Shown one piece after another: positions 53,087 to 61,079 of a DNA stretch of 64,000 nucleotides (its first letter is position 1; each line of letters begins with the position of its first letter). The position numbers and the translations under genes were made by a program. The notes below the pieces were generated by a model. It worked only from the letters and a program-made list of their open reading frames with translations. It did no database searches and was not told where the DNA came from. The stretch lies in NCBI RefSeq assembly GCF_030246845.1, contig NZ_CP126889.1:1426001-1490000 (forward strand). Direction: 5' to 3'. Source of the DNA: Enhydrobacter sp. GTDB lineage: Bacteria > Pseudomonadota > Alphaproteobacteria > Reyranellales > Reyranellaceae.

Positions 53087-54700
53087 TCAGCAGAGCACCA
53101 GATTGGCGGCCAACCCTGCCTCGCTCGTCTCCTTGTATTTCGCGTTCATGTCGCGGCCGGTGTCGGCGAGGGTCTTGATCGTGGTATCGAGATCGACGCG
53201 GTGGCGCGAGCCGATCTCGTTGGTCGCGATCATCACCGCCGTCCAGGCCTTTACCGCGCCGAAGGCACAGCGCTCGATGCACGGCACCTGGACATAGCCG
53301 GCCACGGGATCGCAGGTCATGCCGAGATGATGCTCGAGCGCCGACTCGGCGGCGTTCTCCAACACCTGCGGCGTCGTGCCGAGGACCTGGCAGATCATGC
53401 CCGCGCCCATCGCCGAAGCGACGCCGATCTCCGCCTGGCATCCGCCCTCGGCCGCCGCCAGCGTGGCGTTGTGCTTGCACAGGTAGCCGACCGCGAGCCC
53501 CGCCAGCAGGCCTTCGCGGATCTTCTCGCGTGGAATCTTGCGCGGCCCTTCGGCCAGGGCATAAACGATCGCCGGCATGACGCCGGCCGAGCCGCCGGTT
53601 GGCGCGGTGATGACGAGATGGCCGCGCGCGTTCTCCTCGGAGGCCGCCAACGCGAAAGCGGCGACCATGGCAATGGCGCGGTCGCTCGGGTACCGATCGT
53701 CCTGGGCGCGCTCGTAAACCGTGGACGCCTTGGAGTGCAGCTTGATCGGTCCGGGCAACACGTCGTCCTTGAACGTCAGGCCGACCTTCACCGTCGCCAC
53801 CATGGCGTTCATGATCTTGTCGAGGAAGGCGTTCACCTCGGCCTCGCTCTTGCCCGAGATCGTCGTCTCGTTCGCCATCATGACCTGCGCGATCGAGAGC
53901 CCGTTCTTCTCGGCGTGCTCACGCAGCTCCCTCATCGTGGCGTAGGGATACCTGGGTGGGTTCTTCTTCGGCGGTTGGTAGCCCTTCCATTCGATGAAGC
54001 CGCCGCCCACCGAATAGTATTCGAGCTCGTAGATCGACTCCCCTTCCGGACCCAGAAGCTTGCAGACCATGGTGTTGGGATGGTGGAAGTCGCCCTTGGT
54101 CGAGTCGTAGACGATATCGACAAGCGACAGGTTGAAGGTCTTGGCGCCGAGCTTCAGCGGATAGAACTGGCCGGGCTTGTCGCGCATCTCGTCGAGGAAC
54201 AGCGGGTCGACAGTCGCCGGCTCCTTTCCGAGGAGCCCGGCCAGCGCCGCGCGCTCCGTGCCGTGCCCCTTGCCGGTGGCGCTCAGGCTGCCGAACAGAT
54301 GGACCTTGAGCCCTGTCGCCCGGCCGAGCTGGTCGGCCGACAGCTTCGAGCAGCGCTGGAAGAAGTCGTAAGTGATGCGCATCGGCCCGATCGTGTGCGA
54401 GCTCGAGGGCCCGGGGCCGACCTTGTAGAACTCGTCGGCCAGGATCATGACCGGACCCTTCGCCGACTTCACGACATTCAGGTCGGGCGACAGCATGCTG
54501 CCGAGGCCCGGCGGGCCCGCCGCTTCCTTGGCGGCCTGCTGTGCCCGCGCCTCCCGCGTCCAGACGGCGCCGGTCATGGCCGCGGCCGCGCCGATCGCGG
54601 CGTGACGCATGAGAAACGCCCGACGGTCGATATTCCGGGGCAGCTTGGACATGTCGGCTGGAGGCCAATCGCCATCAACTGGCGTGTCGAAAGAACCCAT
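53087..54700 (-). CDS. L-serine dehydratase with a Tat signal peptide
   Basis: This protein of about 537 residues converts L-serine to pyruvate and ammonia with a 4Fe-4S cluster. The substrate domain has GPGPSSSHTIGPMR near residue 95. The catalytic domain has GCQAEIGVASAMGAG and CDPVAGYVQVPCIER, the usual cluster Cys positions. Unusually, the N-terminus carries a twin-arginine leader (NIDRRAFLMRHAAIGAAAAM, ending in ARAQ), predicting export of the folded Fe-S enzyme. The ATG at 54700 follows GGGGGG; GTG 54718 and ATG 54652 are alternatives. An FNR-like box is 60 bases upstream. Confidence 0.85.
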   Translation of the reverse strand: MGSFDTPVDGDWPPADMSKLPRNIDRRAFLMRHAAIGAAAAMTGAVWTREARAQQAAKEAAGPPGLGSMLSPDLNVVKSAKGPVMILADEFYKVGPGPSSSHTIGPMRITYDFFQRCSKLSADQLGRATGLKVHLFGSLSATGKGHGTERAALAGLLGKEPATVDPLFLDEMRDKPGQFYPLKLGAKTFNLSLVDIVYDSTKGDFHHPNTMVCKLLGPEGESIYELEYYSVGGGFIEWKGYQPPKKNPPRYPYATMRELREHAEKNGLSIAQVMMANETTISGKSEAEVNAFLDKIMNAMVATVKVGLTFKDDVLPGPIKLHSKASTVYERAQDDRYPSDRAIAMVAAFALAASEENARGHLVITAPTGGSAGVMPAIVYALAEGPRKIPREKIREGLLAGLAVGYLCKHNATLAAAEGGCQAEIGVASAMGAGMICQVLGTTPQVLENAAESALEHHLGMTCDPVAGYVQVPCIERCAFGAVKAWTAVMIATNEIGSRHRVDLDTTIKTLADTGRDMNAKYKETSEAGLAANLVLC

Positions 54701-54759
54701 GTTGCCCCCCATGAGCACGTTACCGGCAAAAAATAGGCGCTATGTGCGGTAGAGGTCGT

Positions 54760-54773
54760 TGACTAAAATCAAG
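54760..54773. promoter_or_regulatory. FNR/FixK box (TTGACTAAAATCAA)
   Basis: TTGAC-N4-ATCAA, 60 bases upstream of the serine dehydratase start, a typical activating distance. Confidence 0.75.
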
Positions 54774-54869
54774 GATCGCTGGTGCCGCGGGCCCGGCTGC
54801 CGCACCTGCGAGACGCGAAAGGCGCTCCGCCGGCATCAGTGGACCGATGCTTGGGCGGCAACGCGGCCT

Positions 54870-55304
54870 TCACCAACTGAGGAAAACGCCGACGTCGCCC
54901 CGCAGACCGCCGGCGCGGTCGACGATCTCGTACTTGATATGGTAGCCGCGCGGCCTGAGCTGCCTTTCCCAGAATTCGTAGATCTCCTTGGGAATTCCAG
55001 TCAGCGTCCTCTCCCATCCCGGTTCCGCCTGGTCGATGGCACGGCCGTCGTCCGTGCAGAGATGGTTGGGGAAGCGGAACACCTGAACCGACGTGAGGCC
55101 GTTGTCGACCGCGCGATTGATGATGTGCGCGGCCTTTTCCAGGATCTGCTCGTCCGTCAGGCCCGATGGCCTGGCGATGCGATCGAGAAACGCGCGCTTC
55201 TCCGCCTCGGCCGCGGCGTGCGCCTTGGCGATGGCGGATGCTTTTTCGCCCTCCACTTGCGCGATCTTCGCCCGCTGATCCTTGGCCGATGGCAACGTTT
55301 GCAT
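54870..55304 (-). CDS. 144-residue protein of unknown function in the pfl operon
   Basis: This soluble protein has a charged helical N-terminus (KIAQVEGEKASAIAKAHAAAEAEKRAFLDRIA) and a compact alpha/beta part (TSVQVFRFPNHLCTDDGRAI, then YHIKYEIVDRAGGLRGDVGVFLSW). I do not recognise the family. GGAGGAA precedes the ATG. It lies 35 bases after the AspT-type gene on the same strand, so it is probably part of the pflB-pflA-aspT operon. Confidence 0.65.
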   Translation of the reverse strand: MQTLPSAKDQRAKIAQVEGEKASAIAKAHAAAEAEKRAFLDRIARPSGLTDEQILEKAAHIINRAVDNGLTSVQVFRFPNHLCTDDGRAIDQAEPGWERTLTGIPKEIYEFWERQLRPRGYHIKYEIVDRAGGLRGDVGVFLSW

Positions 55305-55339
55305 GGTAAACCTTCCTCCTGTTGAATGGTGGAGCTGCC

Positions 55340-56935
55340 TTACCCAGAGACCATGGCAAGGCCGACTATCTGCACCGCGAGCACTTTCAGGATTGTGGCC
55401 GAGGGGAAAATCATCGCGTAGGCGATGTCCGTCCGTTCGGTAGGCGCCATTTGGCTGGCGTAAACAAGGATGGCTGGATTTCCGGTGGCGCCGGACGCCA
55501 CGCCCAGAAGGTCGTCGAAGGGAACCTTGAGCACATACAGACCGGCAAGAAGAATGATCGCGACGACAGTAAGGACGACAATCGCGCCCAATAAGAGCAT
55601 GATCGGCCCGGTATCGGCGACAGTGGTAAGGAACGCCTGACCAGAATTGATCCCGACCGTCGCGAGGAAGAGCGTCAACCCGAAATTTCGAAGCACGATG
55701 TTGGCAGGCAACGGCATCACCCAGCTGATCGGACCTGTGCGCCTGAGCTTGCCGACGATCAGCGCCACGATCAGTGGGCCGCCGCCAATGCCGAGGCTGA
55801 CGGTTCCGACGCCGGGCAGCGGGATCGGCACGAGCCCAAGAAGCACGCCGAGGACCATGCCGAAGCCGACGGAGATGTAGCTGAATTCTGCGGTCGACTT
55901 GAGTGAATCGCCGAAGAAGGTACGGGCCGCCGCGATATGCTCGGGTGGCACCAGCACACCGATGCGATCTCCGATCTCGAGCGTAGCATCTGAGCTCGGA
56001 ACGATGTCGAGGTCGTAACGCCGGAGGTGGAGAATATGCATCGGGAACGCCTTCGGCATCGGCAGTTCGTCGATTGGTATCCCGGCCAGATACGCTCTGG
56101 AGACGAAAAAGCGCTGGTAGCTGAGGTCGCTGCGGTCCTTGGCAACGCGATTGGGATCCAGCCTGCCCAATATCTCCTCCACTTCGGCGAGGGCGTCTTG
56201 GGTGGGCGCGGCGACCAGGAGGCCGTCGCCCGCAGCCAGCTCGATATCGTCGTCCGGCAAGAGATTGCGATGCCCCTGACGCACGATCGACACCTGCACG
56301 CCGGCCGGCAGCTTCTCCTTAACCTCGCCCAGAGTTGCGCCGCCCGCCGGCAGACGCTCAATGGTGATCTCGCCCATATGGAAGCGTGCCGCCGGCGGCG
56401 GGAACGCCGGCTTCACGGCGCGCGTCAGGAAGTAGAAGCCGAGAATCGGGCCGATGACGCCAAAGGGATAGGTCACCGAATAGCCGATCGACGGCTCCTT
56501 GCTGCCGAAGACGTCGAGTGCCGCCTGCAGGGTCGGCGTGCTGGTCATTGAGCCGGCGAAGATGCCCAGCAAATGGGCGGGGTGTATGTGAAATATACGG
56601 CCGAGCCCAAGAGCGACCAGGAGACCGGCCACGATCGCGACAAAGGCAAGCAGATTGTAGCGCCGTCCCGGTCCAGACAGACCTTCAAAGAATTGGCGGC
56701 CGTAGAGCGTGCCGATGCCGTAAAGGAACATTACCAGCCCGATCAGGCCGATCGGGCCCGCGATTTGCGCCTTGGGTGCCACCGCGCCGAGGGCGAGGCC
56801 GACGAACAGCACCGCACCGATGCCGAGCGAAAAGCCAAAAATGTTGATCTGGCCCACGGCATAGCCGACGCCGACCGCGAGAAACAAAGCGAGGATCGGC
56901 TGCGAACCGATCAGATCAGCGACAACGGCAACCAC
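55340..56935 (-). CDS. AspT/YidE-YbjL-family antiporter
   Basis: This 531-residue membrane protein belongs to the aspartate:alanine exchanger family. Two blocks of five or so membrane helices (the AspT/YidE/YbjL duplication: SLGIGAVLFVGLALG and SLGIGGGPLIVALIVG) enclose two RCK_C/TrkA_C-like domains near residues 190-360. Substrate-like motifs include AGSMTSTPTLQAALD and SGATGNPAILVYA. In this operon it may exchange a fermentation substrate for its product; that is inference. It lies 24 bases after pflA. Confidence 0.85.
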   Translation of the reverse strand: MVAVVADLIGSQPILALFLAVGVGYAVGQINIFGFSLGIGAVLFVGLALGAVAPKAQIAGPIGLIGLVMFLYGIGTLYGRQFFEGLSGPGRRYNLLAFVAIVAGLLVALGLGRIFHIHPAHLLGIFAGSMTSTPTLQAALDVFGSKEPSIGYSVTYPFGVIGPILGFYFLTRAVKPAFPPPAARFHMGEITIERLPAGGATLGEVKEKLPAGVQVSIVRQGHRNLLPDDDIELAAGDGLLVAAPTQDALAEVEEILGRLDPNRVAKDRSDLSYQRFFVSRAYLAGIPIDELPMPKAFPMHILHLRRYDLDIVPSSDATLEIGDRIGVLVPPEHIAAARTFFGDSLKSTAEFSYISVGFGMVLGVLLGLVPIPLPGVGTVSLGIGGGPLIVALIVGKLRRTGPISWVMPLPANIVLRNFGLTLFLATVGINSGQAFLTTVADTGPIMLLLGAIVVLTVVAIILLAGLYVLKVPFDDLLGVASGATGNPAILVYASQMAPTERTDIAYAMIFPSATILKVLAVQIVGLAMVSG

Positions 56936-56959
56936 CGACCTCTCCGCGCCCGGATCCGT

Positions 56960-57787
56960 TCAGCGTGCTCGGCATCCGGCATCGCGAAAAATCTTCAATG
57001 CCGCCTGCACCTGTGCGTCCGTGGGAGGACGCGTGTTTTCCAGCTTGTAGTCGAGGCCCAAGGCCCGCCACTTGAACGAGCCCAACTGGTGGAAGGGCAA
57101 CACCTCGACCCATTCGACATTGGCCATCGGAGCGACGAACCTGGCGACAGTTTCGACGTTCTCCGGAATATCTGTCAGCCCCGGCACCAGCACGAAGCGG
57201 ACCCATACCGGCTTGCCTATCGAGTTCAGACGCCGCGCGAACCGGAGCGTGGGCTCCAGCTCGGCGGAGGTCAGCAGCCGATAAAGGTCGGGATCACCGC
57301 TCTTGATGTCGAGGATGACGAGATCGAGGTTCGCAAGATGGTCATCCGAGAGGCGCGAGCCGAGAAACCCGGACGTCTCGATGGCCGTATGAAGGCCCAT
57401 ATGCTTGGCCGCCGCCAGCAGTGCGCAAGTGAAGCCCGTCTGGACCAGCGGTTCGCCGCCCGAGATGGTCAGGCCGCCCCCCATGGCGCGCAGCATCGGA
57501 GCGAAGTCGCCCAGTCTTCGCACCGCATGGCCCAGCTCGATCTTCGTGCCGTCCTTGAGGTGCCAGGTGTCCGGGTTATGGCAGAACTGGCAGCGCAGCA
57601 GGCAGCCCGACATGAACACAATGAGGCGCACGCCCGGACCGTCGACGGTCGACCCGGTTTCATACGAGTGGATCCAGCCGAATTGGCTCTCTTGTCCTTC
57701 GAAGGTTCCGGTCTCCGGCGCATCCGGTGACTTGGCCACGCGCAAGTCGTAGCGGCTGCCGACATCGACCATTCCATTTTCTGTCAT
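56960..57787 (-). CDS. pflA: Pyruvate formate-lyase activating enzyme
   Basis: This 275-residue radical-SAM enzyme installs the glycyl radical in PflB. The cluster motif is CLLRCQFCHNP (C-x3-C-x2-C) near residue 57, followed by GGGLTISGGEPLVQ and VILDIKSGDPDLY. A FFGLQ-like start (ESQFGWIHSYETGSTVDGPG) fits PflA. The gap to pflB is 11 bases. Confidence 0.95.
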   Translation of the reverse strand: MTENGMVDVGSRYDLRVAKSPDAPETGTFEGQESQFGWIHSYETGSTVDGPGVRLIVFMSGCLLRCQFCHNPDTWHLKDGTKIELGHAVRRLGDFAPMLRAMGGGLTISGGEPLVQTGFTCALLAAAKHMGLHTAIETSGFLGSRLSDDHLANLDLVILDIKSGDPDLYRLLTSAELEPTLRFARRLNSIGKPVWVRFVLVPGLTDIPENVETVARFVAPMANVEWVEVLPFHQLGSFKWRALGLDYKLENTRPPTDAQVQAALKIFRDAGCRAR

Positions 57788-57798
57788 CGGCCGGCCTG

Positions 57799-60063
57799 TC
57801 AGTAGGTTTGATGGAAGGTACGATGGATGACGTCGAGCTGCTGCTCGCGCGTCAACCGGACGAAGTTCACGGCGTAGCCGGAGACCCGGATGGTGAGCTG
57901 CGGGTACTTCTCCGGGTGCTCCATGGCGTCCTTGAGTGTGTCGATCGACAGAACGTTCAGGTTCATGTGGAAGCCGCCTTGACCGAAATAGGCATCGAAT
58001 GCCTTCACGGCATTGTCGATGCCGGCTTCGCTATTGCGCTGCGTCAGGCTGGGCGAGATGCTGACGGTGTAACTGATTCCGTCCTGGGCGTCGGCATAGG
58101 GCAGCTTGGCGACCGAGATGCATGAGGCGAGCCAGCCGTGGGTGTCGCGACCATGCATCGGATTGGCACCCGGCGCGAACGGTTCGCCCCTGCGTCGCCC
58201 ATCGGGCGTAGCGCCGGTATGCTTTCCGTAGACGACGTTCGATGTGATGGTGAGAACCGACTGGGTGTGGGTCGCGTTGCGGTAAGTGGGGTGCTTTCGC
58301 ACCTTGGCCATGAACCGAGACACCAGGTCGGCAGCGATGTCGTCGACCCGGGGATCGGCGTTGCCGTACTTGGGAAACTCGCCCTCGATCCGGTAGTCGA
58401 CCGCGAGCCCGCGATCGTCGCGGACGACATGGACCTTCGCATGCTTGATGGCCGAGAGGCTGTCGGCCACTACCGAAAGGCCGGCAATGCCGCAGGCCAT
58501 GGTGCGAAGGATGTCGCGGTCGTGCAGCGCCATCTCCAGCCGCTCATAGAAATACTTGTCGTGCATGTAGTGGATGCAGTTCAGGGCGTGCACGTAGGTA
58601 CGCGCGAGCCACTCCATCATCGCGTCGAACTTGCCGAACACCTCGTCGTAGTCGAGCACGTCCGACTCGACCGGCGCCGTGACCGGCGCAACCTGGTCGC
58701 CGCTCAGCTCGTCGCGTCCGCCGTTGATGGCGTAGAGCAGCGCCTTGGCGAGGTTCACGCGGGCGCCGAAGAACTGCATCTGCTTGCCGAGCCTCATCGA
58801 CGACACGCAACACGCGATGCCGTAGTCGTCGCCCCAATAGGGCCGCATCAGATCGTCGTTCTCGTACTGGATCGACGATGTGTCGCGGCTGACGCGGATG
58901 CAGAACCGCTTGAAAGCTTCCGGCAGGTGGCGCGACCACAGTACGGTGATATTTGGCTCGGGCGCGGGACCGAGATTGACCAGCGTGTGCAGCATGCGGT
59001 AGCTGGTGCGCGTGACCAGCGGCCGGCCATCGAGATCCATCCCTCCGATGCATTCGGTCGCCCAATAGGGATCCCCGCTGAACAGTGCATCGTATTCGGG
59101 CGTGCGCAGGAAACGCACGATGCGCAGCTTCTGCACGAGCTGGTCGATCAGCTCCTGCGCGCCGGTCTCGTCCAGCTTGCCCTCGCGGAGGTCACGACCG
59201 ATGTATATGTCGAGGAAGCTCGAGACGCGCCCGATCGACATGGCCGCACCGTTGGCCTCCTTGATGGCGCCGAGATAGGCGAGGTAAGTCCACTGCACGG
59301 CCTCGCGCGCGTTCTCGGCCGGACGAGCGATATTGCAATCGTAGCGACGGCCCATCTCCACGAGGTCCTTCAGCGCCCGCATCTGCTCGGCCAGCTCCTC
59401 GCGCTGGCGGATCACGTCTTCGCTCGCCCACATGTCGTCGAGCTGGGCCCGCTCGACCTGCTTGGCGGCGAGAAGTCGGTCGATGCCATAGAGCGCCACG
59501 CGGCGGTAGTCGCCGATGATGCGGCCACGACCATAGGCGTCGGGCAGGCCGGTAATGACGTGGCTGCGCCGGCACCGCATGATTTCCGGGGTATAGGCAT
59601 CGAAGACGCCGTCGTTGTGGCTTTTGCGGTAGCGCGTGAAAATTTCATGCACGGCCTTGTCCGGCTCGAAGCCGGCCGCCTTCAGGCCGGCCTCGACCAT
59701 GCGCAGTCCGCCGAACGGGAAGATGGCACGCTTGAAGGGTTTGTCGGTCTGCAGGCCGACGATCACCTCGTTGTCGCGGTCGATGTAGCCTGGTCCGTGT
59801 GCCAGCATCGTCGAGGGAGTGGCGGCATCGACATCGAGCACGCCCCTTCTGCGCTCCTCCTCGAAGTAGGGCCGGAGCTTGTCCCACACCGCCCTGGTTC
59901 GGACCGAGGGACTGGCCAGGAACTTGTCGTCGCCCTCGTAGGGCACGACATTGCGCACGATGAAGTCACGCACATCGATGGCATCGTTCCACCGTCCTGG
60001 ATTGAATGTGCGCCACGCCCCGGATTCACGCTGATCGAGCGAAAGATTTGCACGATCCGGCAT
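57799..60063 (-). CDS. pflB: Pyruvate formate-lyase
   Basis: This 754-residue glycyl-radical enzyme cleaves pyruvate with CoA to acetyl-CoA and formate. The adjacent active-site Cys pair lies in [10 protein letters not shown] near residues 416-417, and the radical Gly lies in [13 protein letters not shown] near 730. Length matches typical PflB. It heads the minus-strand operon pflB-pflA-aspT-unknown. The FNR-like box 57 bases before the ATG fits anaerobic induction. AGGGAGG precedes the ATG. Confidence 0.97.
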   Translation of the reverse strand: MPDRANLSLDQRESGAWRTFNPGRWNDAIDVRDFIVRNVVPYEGDDKFLASPSVRTRAVWDKLRPYFEEERRRGVLDVDAATPSTMLAHGPGYIDRDNEVIVGLQTDKPFKRAIFPFGGLRMVEAGLKAAGFEPDKAVHEIFTRYRKSHNDGVFDAYTPEIMRCRRSHVITGLPDAYGRGRIIGDYRRVALYGIDRLLAAKQVERAQLDDMWASEDVIRQREELAEQMRALKDLVEMGRRYDCNIARPAENAREAVQWTYLAYLGAIKEANGAAMSIGRVSSFLDIYIGRDLREGKLDETGAQELIDQLVQKLRIVRFLRTPEYDALFSGDPYWATECIGGMDLDGRPLVTRTSYRMLHTLVNLGPAPEPNITVLWSRHLPEAFKRFCIRVSRDTSSIQYENDDLMRPYWGDDYGIACCVSSMRLGKQMQFFGARVNLAKALLYAINGGRDELSGDQVAPVTAPVESDVLDYDEVFGKFDAMMEWLARTYVHALNCIHYMHDKYFYERLEMALHDRDILRTMACGIAGLSVVADSLSAIKHAKVHVVRDDRGLAVDYRIEGEFPKYGNADPRVDDIAADLVSRFMAKVRKHPTYRNATHTQSVLTITSNVVYGKHTGATPDGRRRGEPFAPGANPMHGRDTHGWLASCISVAKLPYADAQDGISYTVSISPSLTQRNSEAGIDNAVKAFDAYFGQGGFHMNLNVLSIDTLKDAMEHPEKYPQLTIRVSGYAVNFVRLTREQQLDVIHRTFHQTY

Positions 60064-60119
60064 GCGCTCCTCCCTGGTTCGCTATGGTCGAAATCTGCCC
60101 CGGGAACGGCCAGCCGGCG

Positions 60120-60133
60120 TTGATTTATGTCAT
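60120..60133. promoter_or_regulatory. FNR/FixK-like box between pflB and fabI (TTGATTTATGTCAT)
   Basis: TTGAT-N4-GTCAT with one mismatch in the second half. It lies 57 bases before pflB and 36 before fabI and may control both directions. Its overlap with the ATG at 60127 argues for fabI starting at 60169. Confidence 0.6.
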
Positions 60134-60168
60134 TGTTCGGCGACTGCCCGGAGGCTACGGCTGCCGGC

Positions 60169-60948
60169 ATGAACGAAACGATCAGGCCGATCCTCACCGG
60201 CTGCAAAGCGCTGGTCGTCGGCATCGCCAATGACCAGTCAATTGCATATGGCTGTGCAAAGGCCTTCCGGTTCGCAGGGGCGGAAGTCGCTGTGACGTGG
60301 CTGAACGACAAGGCCCGACCTCACGTGGAGCCGCTGGCGACGGAGCTGGGAGCGGCCATCACTGGATCGCTCGACGTGTCTGTACCCGGCCAGCTCGAGG
60401 CGATCTTTGGCGCCATCGGGGAGCGCTGGGGCAAGCTCGACATCCTGGTTCACTCGATTGCATTTGCGCCCAAGGCCGATCTCCAGGGCGGCCTGCTGGA
60501 TTGTTCGGCCGAGGGTTTTGCCAAAGCCATGGACGTCTCCTGCCACTCCTTCATCCGCATGGCCCGGCTCGCAGCCCCCCTGATGAAGGATGGCGGCGCC
60601 ATGTTTGCGATGAGCTATCTGGGCGCCAATCGCGTGGTGCAAAACTACAACGTCATGGGGCCGGTGAAGGCCGCCCTCGAGGCGTCGTGCCGATATCTCG
60701 CGCTCGAACTGGGAACGCACGGCATTCGCGTGCACGCTATCTCACCCGGTCCTCTCAAGACCCGTGCCGCCTCCGGCCTCAAGGATTTCGAGCTGCTTCT
60801 GAACGAGGCCGCTCAGAAGGCGCCACTGGGTGAGCTCGTGGACATCATGGATGTCGGCTATACCTGCGCCTATCTAGCAACTCCTTTCGCCCATCGCATC
60901 ACCGGCGGCACCGTCTATGTCGATGGTGGCCACAATATCGTGGCGTGA
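60169..60948 (+). CDS. fabI: Enoyl-ACP reductase (FabI-like)
   Basis: This 259-residue short-chain dehydrogenase reduces enoyl-ACP with NADH or NADPH. FabI signatures are LVVGIANDQSIAYGCAKAF (dinucleotide loop), VHSIAFAPK, the catalytic Tyr-x6-Lys in YNVMGPVKAALEA, and GPLKTRAASGL. The start at 60169 leaves a short normal leader. Genomes in this group usually hold another housekeeping FabI, so this one may serve the low-oxygen module with DUF3141 and phosphotransacetylase. The gap to the next gene is 131 bases. Confidence 0.93.
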   Translation: MNETIRPILTGCKALVVGIANDQSIAYGCAKAFRFAGAEVAVTWLNDKARPHVEPLATELGAAITGSLDVSVPGQLEAIFGAIGERWGKLDILVHSIAFAPKADLQGGLLDCSAEGFAKAMDVSCHSFIRMARLAAPLMKDGGAMFAMSYLGANRVVQNYNVMGPVKAALEASCRYLALELGTHGIRVHAISPGPLKTRAASGLKDFELLLNEAAQKAPLGELVDIMDVGYTCAYLATPFAHRITGGTVYVDGGHNIVA

Positions 60949-61079
60949 ACCGGGCAACCGCTTCTAGTCCTTTGAGCTGGTCAAGGATCACAAGACAGGT
61001 GCCTCGAATCAACGATGAAGCCGACACCGACCGAGAAACAGATCCCATCTCTCCCTCCCTCGTGCACGGGAGTACGATC

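Noticed and set aside
60971..60984. Possible FNR-like box before DUF3141 (TTTGAGCTGGTCAA)
   Set aside because: The left half does not match TTGAY at the correct spacing.
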